Of a DNA stretch of 64,000 nucleotides, positions 8,556 through 19,078 are shown in pieces (within the stretch, counting starts at the first letter, position 1; every line of letters begins with the position of its first letter). The stretch is from Cyanobacteriota bacterium (lineage in GTDB: Bacteria > Cyanobacteriota > Cyanobacteriia > PCC-6307 > Cyanobiaceae): the NCBI GenBank assembly GCA_026389285.1, contig JAPLID010000139.1, forward strand, positions 409-64,408, read 5' to 3'. A program made the translations under genes and the position numbers. The notes under the pieces were generated by a model. The model saw nothing but the letters and a program-made list of their open reading frames with translations. It was not told the origin of the DNA and searched no databases.

Positions 8556-10641
8556 TCGCCGCCCAGACTCCCGTCCGGATCGGGCCCCGCGCCGTCCGGC
8601 CGGAGCCTCCGGTGGCCGCGCCGGTGCCCGGCCGGCCGGGGCCTCCTTCCGCCCTGGCGGTACCAGTAGGCCGCGCTGGGGACGGCCCGAGGCTGGCCGC
8701 CCTGATGCCCCTGGCGACCGTCCCCGCTACGGCCGCGAAAGTGGCGACCGGGAGCGCCCCACCGGTGAGTGGACGCCCCGGGAGCGCGGTGGTGGCGAAT
8801 CCTCCGGTCCACCGGCCCGCTTCGATCGCTCCGCCGCTCGCCCCTCCCCGCCGCGCCGCGGCGAGGAGGGGCGCTTCGAGGGGCGCCCCACGGACCGGCG
8901 CCCGGCTGATCGCTGTCCTGGCGAGGCTCGCTTCAGTGATCGGCGCCCTTCCGATCGCTCAGCTACGGATCGCTCAGCTACAGATCGCACTGGAATCGAT
9001 CGCAGTGGCCAGGATCGGGGCGCGCTGGATCGGCGCCCTTCGGACCGCAACCCCACGGACCGGCGCCCCATGGTTCGCCGCCCCACGGATCGCCGGCCTC
9101 TGGATCGCCGGCCCATTGAGGGCGGCCCCGCCGATCGCCGCCCCCGGCCGATGGCGGGGCGGGTCGGCGGTGCTCGCGTCATAGGTGCTCGCGTTGGTGG
9201 CGCCCGTATCGCTGGCAGCCGTGACGGTGGCGGCCGGCCACCGGTGCTGTTCCGCTCCGCCGGTCGCGGCGACGGCCGGTCCGACTTCGGCGCCCCGTCG
9301 CGCCGTCCGGATCGCGATTCGTTCCGCGCAGACACCGGTCCGTCCCCCGAGGCAGAGAACTTTGCCGCCGCTGCCCCCAGCGACCTGATCTGGGGCCGCC
9401 ATTCCGCCCAGGCCACGCTGGAGAGCGGCCGGCCGATCCATCGCATCTGGTGTACGCCCGAGATGCGCTTCAGCCCGAAGTTCCTGCAGCTACTGCGCGA
9501 CGCCAAGTCCTCCGGTGTGCTGGTGGAGGAGGTCACCTGGGCCCGCCTCGGCCAGATCAGCGGCGGTGCGGTCCATCAGGGCATCGTGCTGCAGCCGGCG
9601 GCAGCGGAGACGCTGGATCTCGCCACCTTGATCGACGGCTGCCGGGAGCTGGGCGAATCGCCGCTGCTTCTGGCGGTCGATGGCCTCACCGATCCCCAGA
9701 ACCTCGGGGCGATCGTGCGCAGTGGCGAGGCGCTCGGCGCCCATGGCATGGTTCTGCCCCAGCGCCGCAATGCCGGCCTCACCGGTACGGTCGCCAAGGT
9801 GGCGGCTGGTGCACTGGAGCATCTGCCGGTGGCCCGGGTGGTCAATCTCAACCGCTCGCTCGAAACCCTCAAGGACGAGGGCTACCGCGTGATCGGTCTG
9901 GCGGAGGAGGGCAATGTCAGTCTGGAGGAAGCGGACCTGGGTGGGGCGCTGGTAATCGTTACTGGCTCCGAAGGAGATGGCCTGTCGATGCTGACCCGCC
10001 GCAATTGCGACCAGCTGGTGCGCATCCCCCTGCGGGGTGCCACCCCGAGCCTCAATGCCTCGGTGGCCACGGCGCTGCTGTTGTACGAAATCGCCCGGCG
10101 TGGCTGGATGCGGGGCCTGCACGGCAACAGTCCAGCGCCCCGATTGGTGCGGCCTGCGCTGCCGGCTCCGGCCGCGCAGGAATCAGTTGAACAGCAGTCC
10201 TCCCCTGAGCTCACCGAAGCAGCGATGGCTGAGTTGACGTCGGCTGAGGTGATGATGTCGCAGACCACCCAACCTGAGCAATCCGCGACGGAAGACCTGC
10301 GCTCGGAACCAACACTGTCGCTGGAGTTCACGGCAGCGGAGCTCGTCGCCGAGTCGCTGCTGGAAGATGCACTGCTGGCTGAGGGAAAGAACACTGACAC
10401 CGGATCCACTGCAGAGGCGGACGGGCTCGATCAGTCGGCGATTCCTGATCACTCGATGATCGGTGACTACGCAGCTCAGGCCGCCGCCGAAGCTGTGACC
10501 GAGCCCGTGTGCGCGTCCGGGGCTGCCGCCTTCGCCGCTGCTGACACGCCATCAGACCCCCCCCCGTCCAGCCCGGCTGTGGAGAGCCAAGACGAGGACG
10601 AAGAAGAAGACACCTCGTTCCAGGCGGACATCGTCCTCTGA
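8539..10641 (+). CDS. rlmB: TrmH/RlmB-family 23S rRNA (guanosine-2'-O-)-methyltransferase with low-complexity N- and acidic C-terminal extensions
   Basis: Core LIWGRHSAQATLESGRPIHRIWCTPE...DGLTDPQNLGAIVRSGEALGAHGMVLPQRR...VTGSEGDGLSMLTRRNCDQLVRIPLRGATPSLNASVATALLLYE; about 270 aa R/D/P-rich N-terminus. Confidence 0.9.
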   Translation: MSPRPDRRPDSRPDRAPRRPAGASGGRAGARPAGASFRPGGTSRPRWGRPEAGRPDAPGDRPRYGRESGDRERPTGEWTPRERGGGESSGPPARFDRSAARPSPPRRGEEGRFEGRPTDRRPADRCPGEARFSDRRPSDRSATDRSATDRTGIDRSGQDRGALDRRPSDRNPTDRRPMVRRPTDRRPLDRRPIEGGPADRRPRPMAGRVGGARVIGARVGGARIAGSRDGGGRPPVLFRSAGRGDGRSDFGAPSRRPDRDSFRADTGPSPEAENFAAAAPSDLIWGRHSAQATLESGRPIHRIWCTPEMRFSPKFLQLLRDAKSSGVLVEEVTWARLGQISGGAVHQGIVLQPAAAETLDLATLIDGCRELGESPLLLAVDGLTDPQNLGAIVRSGEALGAHGMVLPQRRNAGLTGTVAKVAAGALEHLPVARVVNLNRSLETLKDEGYRVIGLAEEGNVSLEEADLGGALVIVTGSEGDGLSMLTRRNCDQLVRIPLRGATPSLNASVATALLLYEIARRGWMRGLHGNSPAPRLVRPALPAPAAQESVEQQSSPELTEAAMAELTSAEVMMSQTTQPEQSATEDLRSEPTLSLEFTAAELVAESLLEDALLAEGKNTDTGSTAEADGLDQSAIPDHSMIGDYAAQAAAEAVTEPVCASGAAAFAAADTPSDPPPSSPAVESQDEDEEEDTSFQADIVL

Positions 10642-11058
10642 GCGGCTATCGCCACCAGGCTCGCCCGTTTTAGGGATGGGCCTGGCCTCCGGGTAGCCCT
10701 GTTTGTGGCCCTGTCCAGTTGGGCAGAGGTTTGGCCCACGCATGGTTTGAGCGCCGATAGTTTCGCCCACGGCTCCCTTGGAAGTCCCTGCCTGGGAACC
10801 CGCTTGATGAACCCGCACCCTCCAGCCAATGACTGGTGATCCACCTGGTGGCCGGCGGATGGCCGGTCGGGCTGGTTCGCCGCTGACCGGTTGCTACGGA
10901 TCAGCTGCGGAGCGAGCGGCCAGAGACCGTGCGGCCAAAGACTGGGCGGCTCGACCATCGTGTTGCTGTTGACAACCTTTCCTGGCCAGTCCTGGCGCAC
11001 TCCGTACAGGAGTGGCAGGGGGCACGCCCCAGAGCTGGACACGGATCCCCGGTGTGCC

Positions 11059-11102
11059 AGCCGCCGCTGGCGCGTCGCCTGGCAGGCGCGCCAGCGGCGG
11101 CT
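11059..11102. repeat. perfect 16-bp inverted repeat (12-nt loop), intergenic
   Basis: AGCCGCCGCTGGCGCG-TCGCCTGGCAGG-CGCGCCAGCGGCGGCT. Confidence 0.9.
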
Positions 11103-11149
11103 AATGGGCCGGCCATCTGGTCAGAATGGGACTGTTGAAACCGTTGCCC

Positions 11150-11419
11150 ATGAATCCCCTGCTCTGGCCCATGCGCAACCTCGCCAATGGGTTGGGGATG
11201 GCCTGGTGGGTGCGGGTGGAAACCCATTCCCCCGATGCCATCTACTGGTTCGGGCCCTTCGTGCGGCGCAGCACGCTCGAGGCCGCCCTGCCGACATTCC
11301 TAGCTGATCTGCGCGGCGAGGCTCCTGGCTCGCTCGAATCCACCTGTCTGCGCACCAACCGCCAGGAACCGCTCACCGAGGCGCCGGATCTGGCCCAGCG
11401 CCCCGGGCTCTCGGCTTGA
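11150..11419 (+). CDS. DUF1816 domain protein
   Basis: MNPLLWPMRNLANGLGMAWWVRVETHSPDAIYWFGPFVRRSTLEAALPTFLADL. Confidence 0.8.
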   Translation: MNPLLWPMRNLANGLGMAWWVRVETHSPDAIYWFGPFVRRSTLEAALPTFLADLRGEAPGSLESTCLRTNRQEPLTEAPDLAQRPGLSA

Positions 11420-11465
11420 TTGCTGGGTCGGCTGATAGCGTCCAGCTGAGCTGAGATGCGGTTGG

Positions 11466-12935
11466 ATGGGGATCGCCGAGTGGCGCAGGAAACTGCAACG
11501 GGGTGAGGTTTCAGCCCGCGAGCTGACCGACCGGCATCTGGCACGGATCGCCGCGGTTGACACCACGGTGCATGCCTTCCTCGAGATCACGGCCGAACGG
11601 GCCCGCGCCGATGCCGATCGCATCGACACGGCCCGCCAGGCGGGCGAAACCCTGCCGCCATTGGCGGGCATTCCGCTGGCGATCAAGGACAACCTCTGCA
11701 CCAAAGGCATTCGCACCACTTGCTCCAGCCGCATGCTGGAGTCGTTCGTGCCCCCCTATGAGTCCACGGTCACCGAGCGGCTCTGGAGCGCCGGTGCCGT
11801 GCTGCTGGGCAAGACCAATCTCGATGAGTTCGCCATGGGCAGCTCCACCGAGACCTCGGCTTTCGGTCCCAGCCGCAACCCCTGGAATCCGGAGCGGGTG
11901 CCGGGCGGCAGCTCCGGTGGCAGCGCGGCGGCGGTGGCCGCCGGCGAATGCCTGGCCTCCCTTGGCTCCGACACTGGCGGTTCGATCCGCCAGCCGGCCT
12001 CCTTCTGCGGCGTGGTCGGTCTCAAGCCCACCTACGGCCGGGTCAGCCGTTGGGGGCTCGTGGCCTTCGCCAGCTCCCTCGACCAGGTGGGCCCCTTCTG
12101 CACCAGCGTTGCCGACAGCGCCGAAATTCTGCAGGTGATTGCCGGTGCCGATCGCCGCGATTCCACCTGCCTGACCAATCCCGTCCCGGACTATCTCGCC
12201 ACCCTTGAGCAGCCCGTCCGGGGCCTGCGGGTGGGCATCATCCGCGAATGCTTCGAGTCCGAGGGTCTCGATCCCCAGGTGAAGTCTTCCGTGCTGGCGG
12301 CGGCAGCCCAACTGGAGCAGCTCGGCTGTGAGCTGGTGGACATCAGCTGCCCGCGGTTCAACGATGGGATCGCCACCTATTACGTAATCGCCCCATCGGA
12401 GGCCTCCGCCAATCTGGCCCGTTACGACGGCGTCAAATACGGCCACCGGGCCGAACCCGCTGGCGCCGCCGAGAACCTTGCGGTGATGACCGCCCGCAGC
12501 CGTGCGCAGGGTTTCGGTGATGAAGTGCAGCGCCGCATTCTGATCGGAACCTTTGCCCTTTCCGCGGGGTATGTCGACGCCTTCTACCGCAAGGCCCAGC
12601 AGGTGCGTACTTTGATTCGCCGCGACTTCGATCGCGCCTTCGAGCAGGTGGATCTGCTGCTGACGCCCACCTCCCCCACCACCGCCTTCCGCTTCGGCGC
12701 CCATGCCGAGGATCCCCTGACCATGTATCTATCCGATCTGCTCACCATTCCGGCCAACATGGCGGGGCTGCCGGCGATCAATGTCCCCTGCGGCTTCGAC
12801 GATCAAGGCCTGCCGATCGGCCTTCAGTTGATCGGCGGCGTTCTGGAGGAGGCCAAGCTGCTGCAGCTGGCCCATCACTACGAGCAGGCGGCGGCGGTGA
12901 TGGCCCAGCGGCCACCGGCCGAGCTGGTGGCCTGA
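11466..12935 (+). CDS. gatA: Asp-tRNA(Asn)/Glu-tRNA(Gln) amidotransferase subunit A
   Basis: [55 protein letters not shown]; 489 aa. Confidence 0.97.
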   Translation: MGIAEWRRKLQRGEVSARELTDRHLARIAAVDTTVHAFLEITAERARADADRIDTARQAGETLPPLAGIPLAIKDNLCTKGIRTTCSSRMLESFVPPYESTVTERLWSAGAVLLGKTNLDEFAMGSSTETSAFGPSRNPWNPERVPGGSSGGSAAAVAAGECLASLGSDTGGSIRQPASFCGVVGLKPTYGRVSRWGLVAFASSLDQVGPFCTSVADSAEILQVIAGADRRDSTCLTNPVPDYLATLEQPVRGLRVGIIRECFESEGLDPQVKSSVLAAAAQLEQLGCELVDISCPRFNDGIATYYVIAPSEASANLARYDGVKYGHRAEPAGAAENLAVMTARSRAQGFGDEVQRRILIGTFALSAGYVDAFYRKAQQVRTLIRRDFDRAFEQVDLLLTPTSPTTAFRFGAHAEDPLTMYLSDLLTIPANMAGLPAINVPCGFDDQGLPIGLQLIGGVLEEAKLLQLAHHYEQAAAVMAQRPPAELVA

Positions 12936-13392
12936 TCGCTGCTTCAGAGACAAGCTTCTTGCAGCGGAAACGCGAAGGTCAGCCAACGGACTCTGGAGTC
13001 CATGTCCATCGCGCTGTGGCGTCATTCGTTTCTGGTTAAGGCGCTGCGCGCCGGTGCAGGGATGGCCGAAGGGCATCTGAACCGTCCTGCTGGATGCGGA
13101 CCAGCCCGGCATCGGGGCCTTCCACCGCCACATCTTTCATCACGCCGAATCCGGTATCACGCTGAATCCGGCATGGTCACCACGCTGTTCGATGTGGGGG
13201 CCGACACGAGCTTCTGGCAACCCGAGAAGACCGTCGCGGCGACGCAGACCCTCAGTTTCCGGCGCTGATCGCCTCGAGACGAGGGGCTACGGGCCTGCCA
13301 CCAGATGTGGTGTGGCGACTGCCGGATTCGGCCATCAGGGCCCTGAATGTTGCGTCTGGCCTTAGCCTGATCAGGTCCCAGGTGCACCCCCT

Positions 13393-14946
13393 TTGGCCTT
13401 CGTTCCCCTCCACAACCACAGCGACTACAGCCTCCTCGACGGGGCTTCCCAGTTGCCGGCCATGGTGGAGCGGGCCGTGGCCTTGGGCATGCCGGCCCTG
13501 GCCCTGACCGATCACGGCGTCATGTATGGCGCGATCGAGCTGCTGAAGCTGTGCACCAAGGCCGGCATCAAGCCGATCATCGGCAATGAGATGTATGTGA
13601 TCAACGGCTCGATCGAGGATCCGCAGCCGAAGAAGGAACGCCGTTATCACCTGGTGGTGCTGGCCAGGAATGCGGTCGGCTATCGCAATCTGGTCAAACT
13701 CACCAGCATCGGCCATATGCGCGGCATGCGCGGCCGTGGCATCTTCTCGCGGGCCTGCATCGACAAACAACTGCTGCAGCAGTACAGCGAGGGGCTGATC
13801 GTGGCCACGGCCTGCCTTGGTGGCGAGATCCCGCAGGCGATTCTGCAGGGTCGCCCCGAGGTGGCCCGCGAGGTGGCCGCCTGGTATCAGCAGACCTTCG
13901 GCGACGACTTCTACCTTGAGATCCAGGATCACGGCGGTCTGGAGGATCGCATTGTCAACACCGGCATGGCCAGCATCGCCGCCGAGCTCGGTATTCCGCT
14001 GATCGCCACCAACGACGCCCACTATCTGAGTGTGGGTGATGTTGAAGCGCACGATGCCCTGCTGTGTGTGCTCACCGGCAAGCTGATCAGCGATGAGAAG
14101 CGCCTGCGCTACACCGGCACCGAATACATCAAGAGCGAGGCCGAGATGGCCCTGTTATTCCATGACCACCTCCAACCAGACGTGATCGCCGAGGCCATCG
14201 CCAACACGGTGAAGGTGGCCGAGAAGGTAGAGGACTACGACATCCTCGGCCGCTATCAGATGCCGCGCTTCCCGATCCCGGAGGGCCACACCGCCGTCAG
14301 CTATCTCACTGAGATTAGCGAGCAGGGGTTGCGGGCCCGCCTGGGCCTGGAGGTTGCACAGTCGTTTGAGCCGCTCTACAGCGAACGGCTGACCTTTGAG
14401 CTGCAGGTAATGGAGCAGATGGGCTTCCCCACCTATTTTCTGGTGGTCTGGGACTATATCCGATTCGCCCGCGACAGCGGCATCGCCGTGGGGCCGGGCA
14501 GGGGCTCGGCCGCTGGTTCGCTGGTGGCCTATGCCCTGGGCATCACCAACATCGACCCGGTCAGGCACGGACTGCTGTTTGAGCGCTTCCTCAATCCGGA
14601 ACGCAAGTCGATGCCGGATATTGACACCGATTTCTGCATCGAGCGCCGGGGCGAGGTGATCGAGTATGTCACGCGCCGTTATGGCGAAGACAAGGTGGCT
14701 CAGATTATCACCTTCAACCGCATGACCTCGAAGGCGGTGCTCAAGGATGTGGCCCGGGTGCTGGACATTCCCTATGGCGAGGCCGATCGCCTGGCTAAAT
14801 TGATCCCGGTAGTGCGCGGCAAGCCGGCGAAGCTCAAGGAGATGATCGGCGCTGAATCGCCCAACCCTGAGTTCCGCCAGAAATACGAAGGTGATCCGAA
14901 GGTGCGCCACTGGGTCGCTTCGGTGTCCATGCCGCCGGTGTGGTGA
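13393..14946 (+). CDS. dnaE: DNA polymerase III alpha subunit, N-terminal part (PHP domain, PDIDTDF catalytic motif); frame broken at about 14916
   Basis: [16 protein letters not shown] (PHP), [33 protein letters not shown]-terminus degenerates to ASVSMPPVW after KVRHWV. Confidence 0.95.
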   Translation: MAFVPLHNHSDYSLLDGASQLPAMVERAVALGMPALALTDHGVMYGAIELLKLCTKAGIKPIIGNEMYVINGSIEDPQPKKERRYHLVVLARNAVGYRNLVKLTSIGHMRGMRGRGIFSRACIDKQLLQQYSEGLIVATACLGGEIPQAILQGRPEVAREVAAWYQQTFGDDFYLEIQDHGGLEDRIVNTGMASIAAELGIPLIATNDAHYLSVGDVEAHDALLCVLTGKLISDEKRLRYTGTEYIKSEAEMALLFHDHLQPDVIAEAIANTVKVAEKVEDYDILGRYQMPRFPIPEGHTAVSYLTEISEQGLRARLGLEVAQSFEPLYSERLTFELQVMEQMGFPTYFLVVWDYIRFARDSGIAVGPGRGSAAGSLVAYALGITNIDPVRHGLLFERFLNPERKSMPDIDTDFCIERRGEVIEYVTRRYGEDKVAQIITFNRMTSKAVLKDVARVLDIPYGEADRLAKLIPVVRGKPAKLKEMIGAESPNPEFRQKYEGDPKVRHWVASVSMPPVW

Positions 14947-16883
14947 TCGCCGCCGATCCTCTAGATCAGCTGGTGCCGCTGCAACGCAACAACGATGGCC
15001 AGGTGATCACCCAGTACTACATGGAGGATGTGGAGGCGATGGGGCTGCTGAAGATGGACTTCCTCGGCCTCAAGAATCTCACCATGATCGAGAAGACAAT
15101 TGATCTGATCGAGCGCAGTAGCGGTCAGCGCCTCGATCCCGATGCCCTGCCCGAAGCCGATGCCGGCACCTTCGCCCTGCTGGCCCGCGGTGATCTTGAA
15201 GGCATCTTCCAGCTTGAATCCAGCGGCATGCGCCAGATCGTGCGCGATCTCAAGCCCTCATCCCTGGAAGATATCTCCTCCATTCTGGCGCTCTATCGGC
15301 CGGGTCCCCTCGATGCGGGTCTGATTCCCAAGTTCATCAATCGCAAGCACGGCCGCGAGGCGATCGATGTGGCCCACGCCAAGCTCGAGCCGATCCTGCG
15401 TGAGACCTACGGGATCATGGTTTACCAGGAGCAGATCATGAAGATCGCCCAGGATCTGGCTGGCTATTCCCTCGGCGAGGCCGATCTGCTGCGGCGGGCG
15501 ATGGGCAAGAAGAAGAAGTCTGAAATGGAGAAACACCAGGGGCTGTTCGTGCAGGGGGCGACCGATCGCGGCGTCGATCCGAAGGTCGCCGAAGCGCTGT
15601 TCGAGCAGATGGTGCTGTTCGCCGAATACTGCTTCAACAAGAGCCATTCCACCGCCTACGGCGCCGTCACTTATCAGACGGCCTATCTCAAGGCTCACTA
15701 TCCGGTGGCCTACATGGCCGCCCTGCTTACGGTCAACGCCGGCCAGAGTGAGAAGGTGCAGCGCTACATCGCCAATTGCCAGGCGATGGGGATCGAGGTG
15801 CTGCCACCCGATGTCAATGCGTCCGGCATCGATTTCACGCCGGTGGGTGATCGCATCCTTTTCGGCCTTTCGGCGGTGCGCAATCTCGGCGATGGGGCGA
15901 TCCGGCTGCTGATCGAACAGCGCCGCACCGATGGGCCCTTTGCTTCCCTGGCTGATCTCTGCGATCGGCTGCCGACGCAGCAGCTCAATCGCCGTTCGCT
16001 GGAATCGCTGATTCACTGCGGAGCCCTCGACGGGCTGCAGACCGGGGCCAACCGCGCCCAGTTGATGGCCGATCTCGATCTGGTGCTGGACTGGGCCAAC
16101 TCCCGCGCCCGCGACCGGGTCAGCGGGCAGGGCAACCTGTTCGACCTGATGACCGCCGCGGCGGCCCCGGGCGCCGGCGGCGACGATCGCAGCACGGCGC
16201 CGAAGGCGGCGCCGGTGGCGGACTATCCCCCCACCGAAAAACTGAAGCTGGAGAAAGAGCTATTGGGCTTCTACATCTCCGACCACCCGCTGCGCCAGCT
16301 GTCGGCCCAGGTCAGCCTGTTGTCACCGATCGGCCTGGCCCGGCTCGAAGAGCAGGCCGACAAGGCCAAGGTCAGCATCGTGGCCATGGTGCCGGAGCTA
16401 CGCCAGGTGAACACCCGCAAAGGAGACCGCATGGCGGTGCTGCAACTGGAGGATCTCACCGGTAGCTGCGAGGCGGTGGTCTTCCCCAAGACCTACGCGC
16501 GCCTGGCCGACCACCTGATGGTCGATGCCCGGCTGCTGGTCTGGGCCACGGTGGATCGCCGCGATGAACGGGTTCAGCTGATCGTCGATGACTGCCGCAG
16601 CATTGATGATCTGCAGCTGTTGCAGGTGGAACTCGATCCCCAGCAGGCTGGTGACATCGCCATTCAGCATCGCCTGCGCGAATGCCTGACCCAACACCGC
16701 CCCGGCCAGGAGGAGGCGGGCGTGCGGGTGCCGGTGGTGGCCCTGGTGCGGCAGGGCGCCGAAACCCGCTGGGTGCGGCTCGGACCCCAGTTCTGCGTGG
16801 CCGATGCCCCGGCCGCCGCTCAGACCCTGGCGGCCGCCGATTTCACCGTCAGCCTGCGCTCGCCGATCGGGCCAGCGGCCTGA
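14940..16883 (+). CDS. dnaE: DNA polymerase III alpha subunit, C-terminal part ([11 protein letters not shown], HhH, OB fold); homology begins upstream of the start codon at 14919
   Basis: [50 protein letters not shown]; known intein insertion site [15 protein letters not shown] is uninterrupted. Confidence 0.95.
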   Translation: MVIAADPLDQLVPLQRNNDGQVITQYYMEDVEAMGLLKMDFLGLKNLTMIEKTIDLIERSSGQRLDPDALPEADAGTFALLARGDLEGIFQLESSGMRQIVRDLKPSSLEDISSILALYRPGPLDAGLIPKFINRKHGREAIDVAHAKLEPILRETYGIMVYQEQIMKIAQDLAGYSLGEADLLRRAMGKKKKSEMEKHQGLFVQGATDRGVDPKVAEALFEQMVLFAEYCFNKSHSTAYGAVTYQTAYLKAHYPVAYMAALLTVNAGQSEKVQRYIANCQAMGIEVLPPDVNASGIDFTPVGDRILFGLSAVRNLGDGAIRLLIEQRRTDGPFASLADLCDRLPTQQLNRRSLESLIHCGALDGLQTGANRAQLMADLDLVLDWANSRARDRVSGQGNLFDLMTAAAAPGAGGDDRSTAPKAAPVADYPPTEKLKLEKELLGFYISDHPLRQLSAQVSLLSPIGLARLEEQADKAKVSIVAMVPELRQVNTRKGDRMAVLQLEDLTGSCEAVVFPKTYARLADHLMVDARLLVWATVDRRDERVQLIVDDCRSIDDLQLLQVELDPQQAGDIAIQHRLRECLTQHRPGQEEAGVRVPVVALVRQGAETRWVRLGPQFCVADAPAAAQTLAAADFTVSLRSPIGPAA

Positions 16884-16976
16884 GCTTCCGCCGAAAAAGC
16901 CAGCTTCAGGCCCGTGGCAAGGTCTCGCTCCTTCCCAGACCCCGGGGATGTATGGCTGGCCAGACAGCTTTCATCT

Positions 16977-17011
16977 CTGACCCGACAGGCAACCAGCGTC
17001 TGTCGGGTCAG
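16977..17011. terminator. 12-bp perfect hairpin between convergent dnaE and PAM68-like gene
   Basis: CTGACCCGACAG-N11-CTGTCGGGTCAG, short T-rich run after it on the plus strand. Confidence 0.6.
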
Positions 17012-17071
17012 TTTGCCGTTGTTCCGTCGGCTCCTGAACCCGATCACAGCTTGGGGATCGGTTGAAGGTGA

Positions 17072-17500
17072 TCAGCCGTTGTTGCCGGAGCCTTCACGCA
17101 TCGCCCGCACGGATTGCCGCAATCGGCCGATGTTGACGCCGATCTGCTCGGCGCCCAGCAAGGTGCCGGCACCGTCCTCCCAGCTGGAGGAGAGCACGCC
17201 GTAGCTGAGGCCGAACAGACCCAGCAAAAAACATCCGCCCGAGGCCACGAGGGTAATGCCCGTGGGGATGTCGAGCAGGCCCTGGCTCACCACCAGATAA
17301 CTGCCGATGAAGACACCCATGCCCATCACGGTGGGGATGCCAGTGGCGATGGCAATGCGCCGGGCCATGCGATTGGCCACCGCATCGGGGATCGCCCGCT
17401 GGCGCGTCGCGGTCGCTCTGGGCTGGGGTTTGCTTCTGCCGCCGCTGGCCTTGGGGGGCTGGGCTGAACCGAAGGGTTTGGGGTCCCGCTTGGGGGCCAT
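17072..17500 (-). CDS. PAM68 family protein
   Basis: IPDAVANRMARRIAIATGIPTVMGMGVFIGSYLVV...LSYGVLSSSWED, matching PAM68. Confidence 0.85.
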   Translation of the reverse strand: MAPKRDPKPFGSAQPPKASGGRSKPQPRATATRQRAIPDAVANRMARRIAIATGIPTVMGMGVFIGSYLVVSQGLLDIPTGITLVASGGCFLLGLFGLSYGVLSSSWEDGAGTLLGAEQIGVNIGRLRQSVRAMREGSGNNG

Positions 17501-17510
17501 GGCGACGCCC

Positions 17511-17780
17511 TCAGCCGCGGATGCCGAGTTTGCTGATCAGACCGGCGTAACGGTCCTGGCTCTGGCTGCGCAGGTAGCTCAGCAGACGCTTGCGGCGCCC
17601 GATCATCTTCAGCAGACCCTGACGGGAGGAGAAGTCGTGAATGTTTTTCTGCAGATGGCCGCTGAGCTGGTTGATCCGCTCACTCAGCATCGCCACCTGA
17701 ACCTCCACCGAGCCCGTATCGGTGCCGTGGGTTTGATGGCCGTTGATCAGTTCTTGCTTCTTGGGGGTGGTGAGCGGCAT
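17511..17780 (-). CDS. rpsO: 30S ribosomal protein S15
   Basis: [26 protein letters not shown]...[27 protein letters not shown]; 89 aa. Confidence 0.96.
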   Translation of the reverse strand: MPLTTPKKQELINGHQTHGTDTGSVEVQVAMLSERINQLSGHLQKNIHDFSSRQGLLKMIGRRKRLLSYLRSQSQDRYAGLISKLGIRG

Positions 17781-17893
17781 GGGCGAAAGCGTGCGCAGGC
17801 CGAAGCCCTTACGGTGCAAACGTTGACTTTACCGTGTCAGAAGCTCGCTTTGGACGCGTCTGTCCGCTGGCGCCTCAGCCCCCCGGATTGGTT

Positions 17894-18490
17894 TCAGGCG
17901 GCGGAGCGCGACAGCCAGCGCAGGCACTCGCGGATCCAGTCATCGCCGGGGTCGGAGCCCGTCAGCCCCTGGGCCGCCACGACCCGCAGCGCCCGGTGGA
18001 TCTCCAGGGGCTCGTAGCCCAGGGCCCCCAGGGTAAATTGCACATCATCGCGGCCGGCCCCCTCGGGCAGATTCAGATCACCCTCGGCCAGATCCTCGAA
18101 GCTCTCCGGCATCGCCACCAGGGAGCAGAAGCGATCCTTGAGGCGGCTGCGCAGTTCAACCGAAAGGCGCTCGGCGGTGCGCTTGCCCACCCCGGGCGCC
18201 TGGGCCAGTCGCAGCAGGTCGGCCTGGACGATCGCCTGCACCAGCTCTTCGGCGCTCATCGCCCCGAGCAGTCCCAGGGGGCGCAGCGGAAAGCCGTAGA
18301 GGGTCCAGCCGTCGTTGCGGATGCTGTGGTGAATGTGCAGGGTCAGCTCAGCGCCCGCCTGGGGCAACTGGCGCCAGTGCCTCGGGCTGAACTGCAGCTC
18401 GTAGCCAACCCCCTGACAGATCAGCAGGGCGCCGCAACGGTTCGCCTGCTGCCATGGTTCGGCCAGTTGTCCCTGGAGCCAGCCGATCAT
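17894..18490 (-). CDS. ruvA: Holliday junction branch migration protein RuvA, lacking the first HhH region
   Basis: MIGWLQGQLAEPW...APGVGKRTAERLSVELR; segment normally holding ERDLFR..VxGVGP..AL is absent (LYGFPLRPLGLLGAMSAEEL). Confidence 0.88.
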   Translation of the reverse strand: MIGWLQGQLAEPWQQANRCGALLICQGVGYELQFSPRHWRQLPQAGAELTLHIHHSIRNDGWTLYGFPLRPLGLLGAMSAEELVQAIVQADLLRLAQAPGVGKRTAERLSVELRSRLKDRFCSLVAMPESFEDLAEGDLNLPEGAGRDDVQFTLGALGYEPLEIHRALRVVAAQGLTGSDPGDDWIRECLRWLSRSAA

Positions 18491-18512
18491 GGAAGTCCGT
18501 GCACCGGCCCCC

Positions 18513-19010
18513 ATGCTGCCCGCCCTGCCAACCCCCCAGCCGCGCCGCCGCTCAGCCGGCCCGATCTCCTGGTTCGCGGTCCTGGCGCTGGCTCTGTTGT
18601 TGCTGCTGCCATTGGCCTTGACGGGCTGCGGCCTGCGGCCCCAGCCGCCACGCACGGTGCTGTTGCAGGCCCTGGCCTTGCAGATTCAGCTGACCCAGGC
18701 CCAGGTGGCCCAGGCTCTGGATCTGCAGCCGCCCGGTCTGCCGGAGGTGAGCCGGGTGCGCCTGGAGGAGCAGCAGCCGCTGCGGATCGGCGAGGCCGCC
18801 GGGCTGCGGCTTGCTGGGCACTTCGACTGGCGGCTGGCCGGGGACCCGATCCGGGTGGACAGCCCGTTCGAGCTCTTCCTGCAGCAAGGCGAGCGCGGCC
18901 AGAGCTGGCGGCTGGCGCGGCCCGTTGGCAGCTCTGACGTCAGCGGCCAGGACTGGATCACCGATCCGCTGCCGCTGCCGGGGGCGAGTCGTCAGGCCGG
19001 CCTGGGCTGA
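18513..19010 (+). CDS. hypothetical lipoprotein
   Basis: LALLLLLPLALTGCG lipobox; alternative start at 18489 would overlap the ruvA start codon. Confidence 0.7.
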   Translation: MLPALPTPQPRRRSAGPISWFAVLALALLLLLPLALTGCGLRPQPPRTVLLQALALQIQLTQAQVAQALDLQPPGLPEVSRVRLEEQQPLRIGEAAGLRLAGHFDWRLAGDPIRVDSPFELFLQQGERGQSWRLARPVGSSDVSGQDWITDPLPLPGASRQAGLG

Positions 19011-19078
19011 TGGCGCCGCTCGACCCAGGCGACGGTCCATGCAGCTGCGGCTGCCGTTGATGGGTGGGATGAGCTAAA

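Noticed and set aside
8600-9540. Additional overlapping ORFs within the rlmB low-complexity region (8612-9184 plus, 8727-9536 minus)
   Set aside because: By-products of the repetitive CGN/GAY codon pattern; the rlmB frame connects to the methyltransferase core.
15590-15680. Possible DnaE split-intein
   Set aside because: The canonical intein site FAEY/CFN is uninterrupted and no intein motifs (CLSF..., HN C-terminal splice) are present; the split at 14916 is of a different kind.
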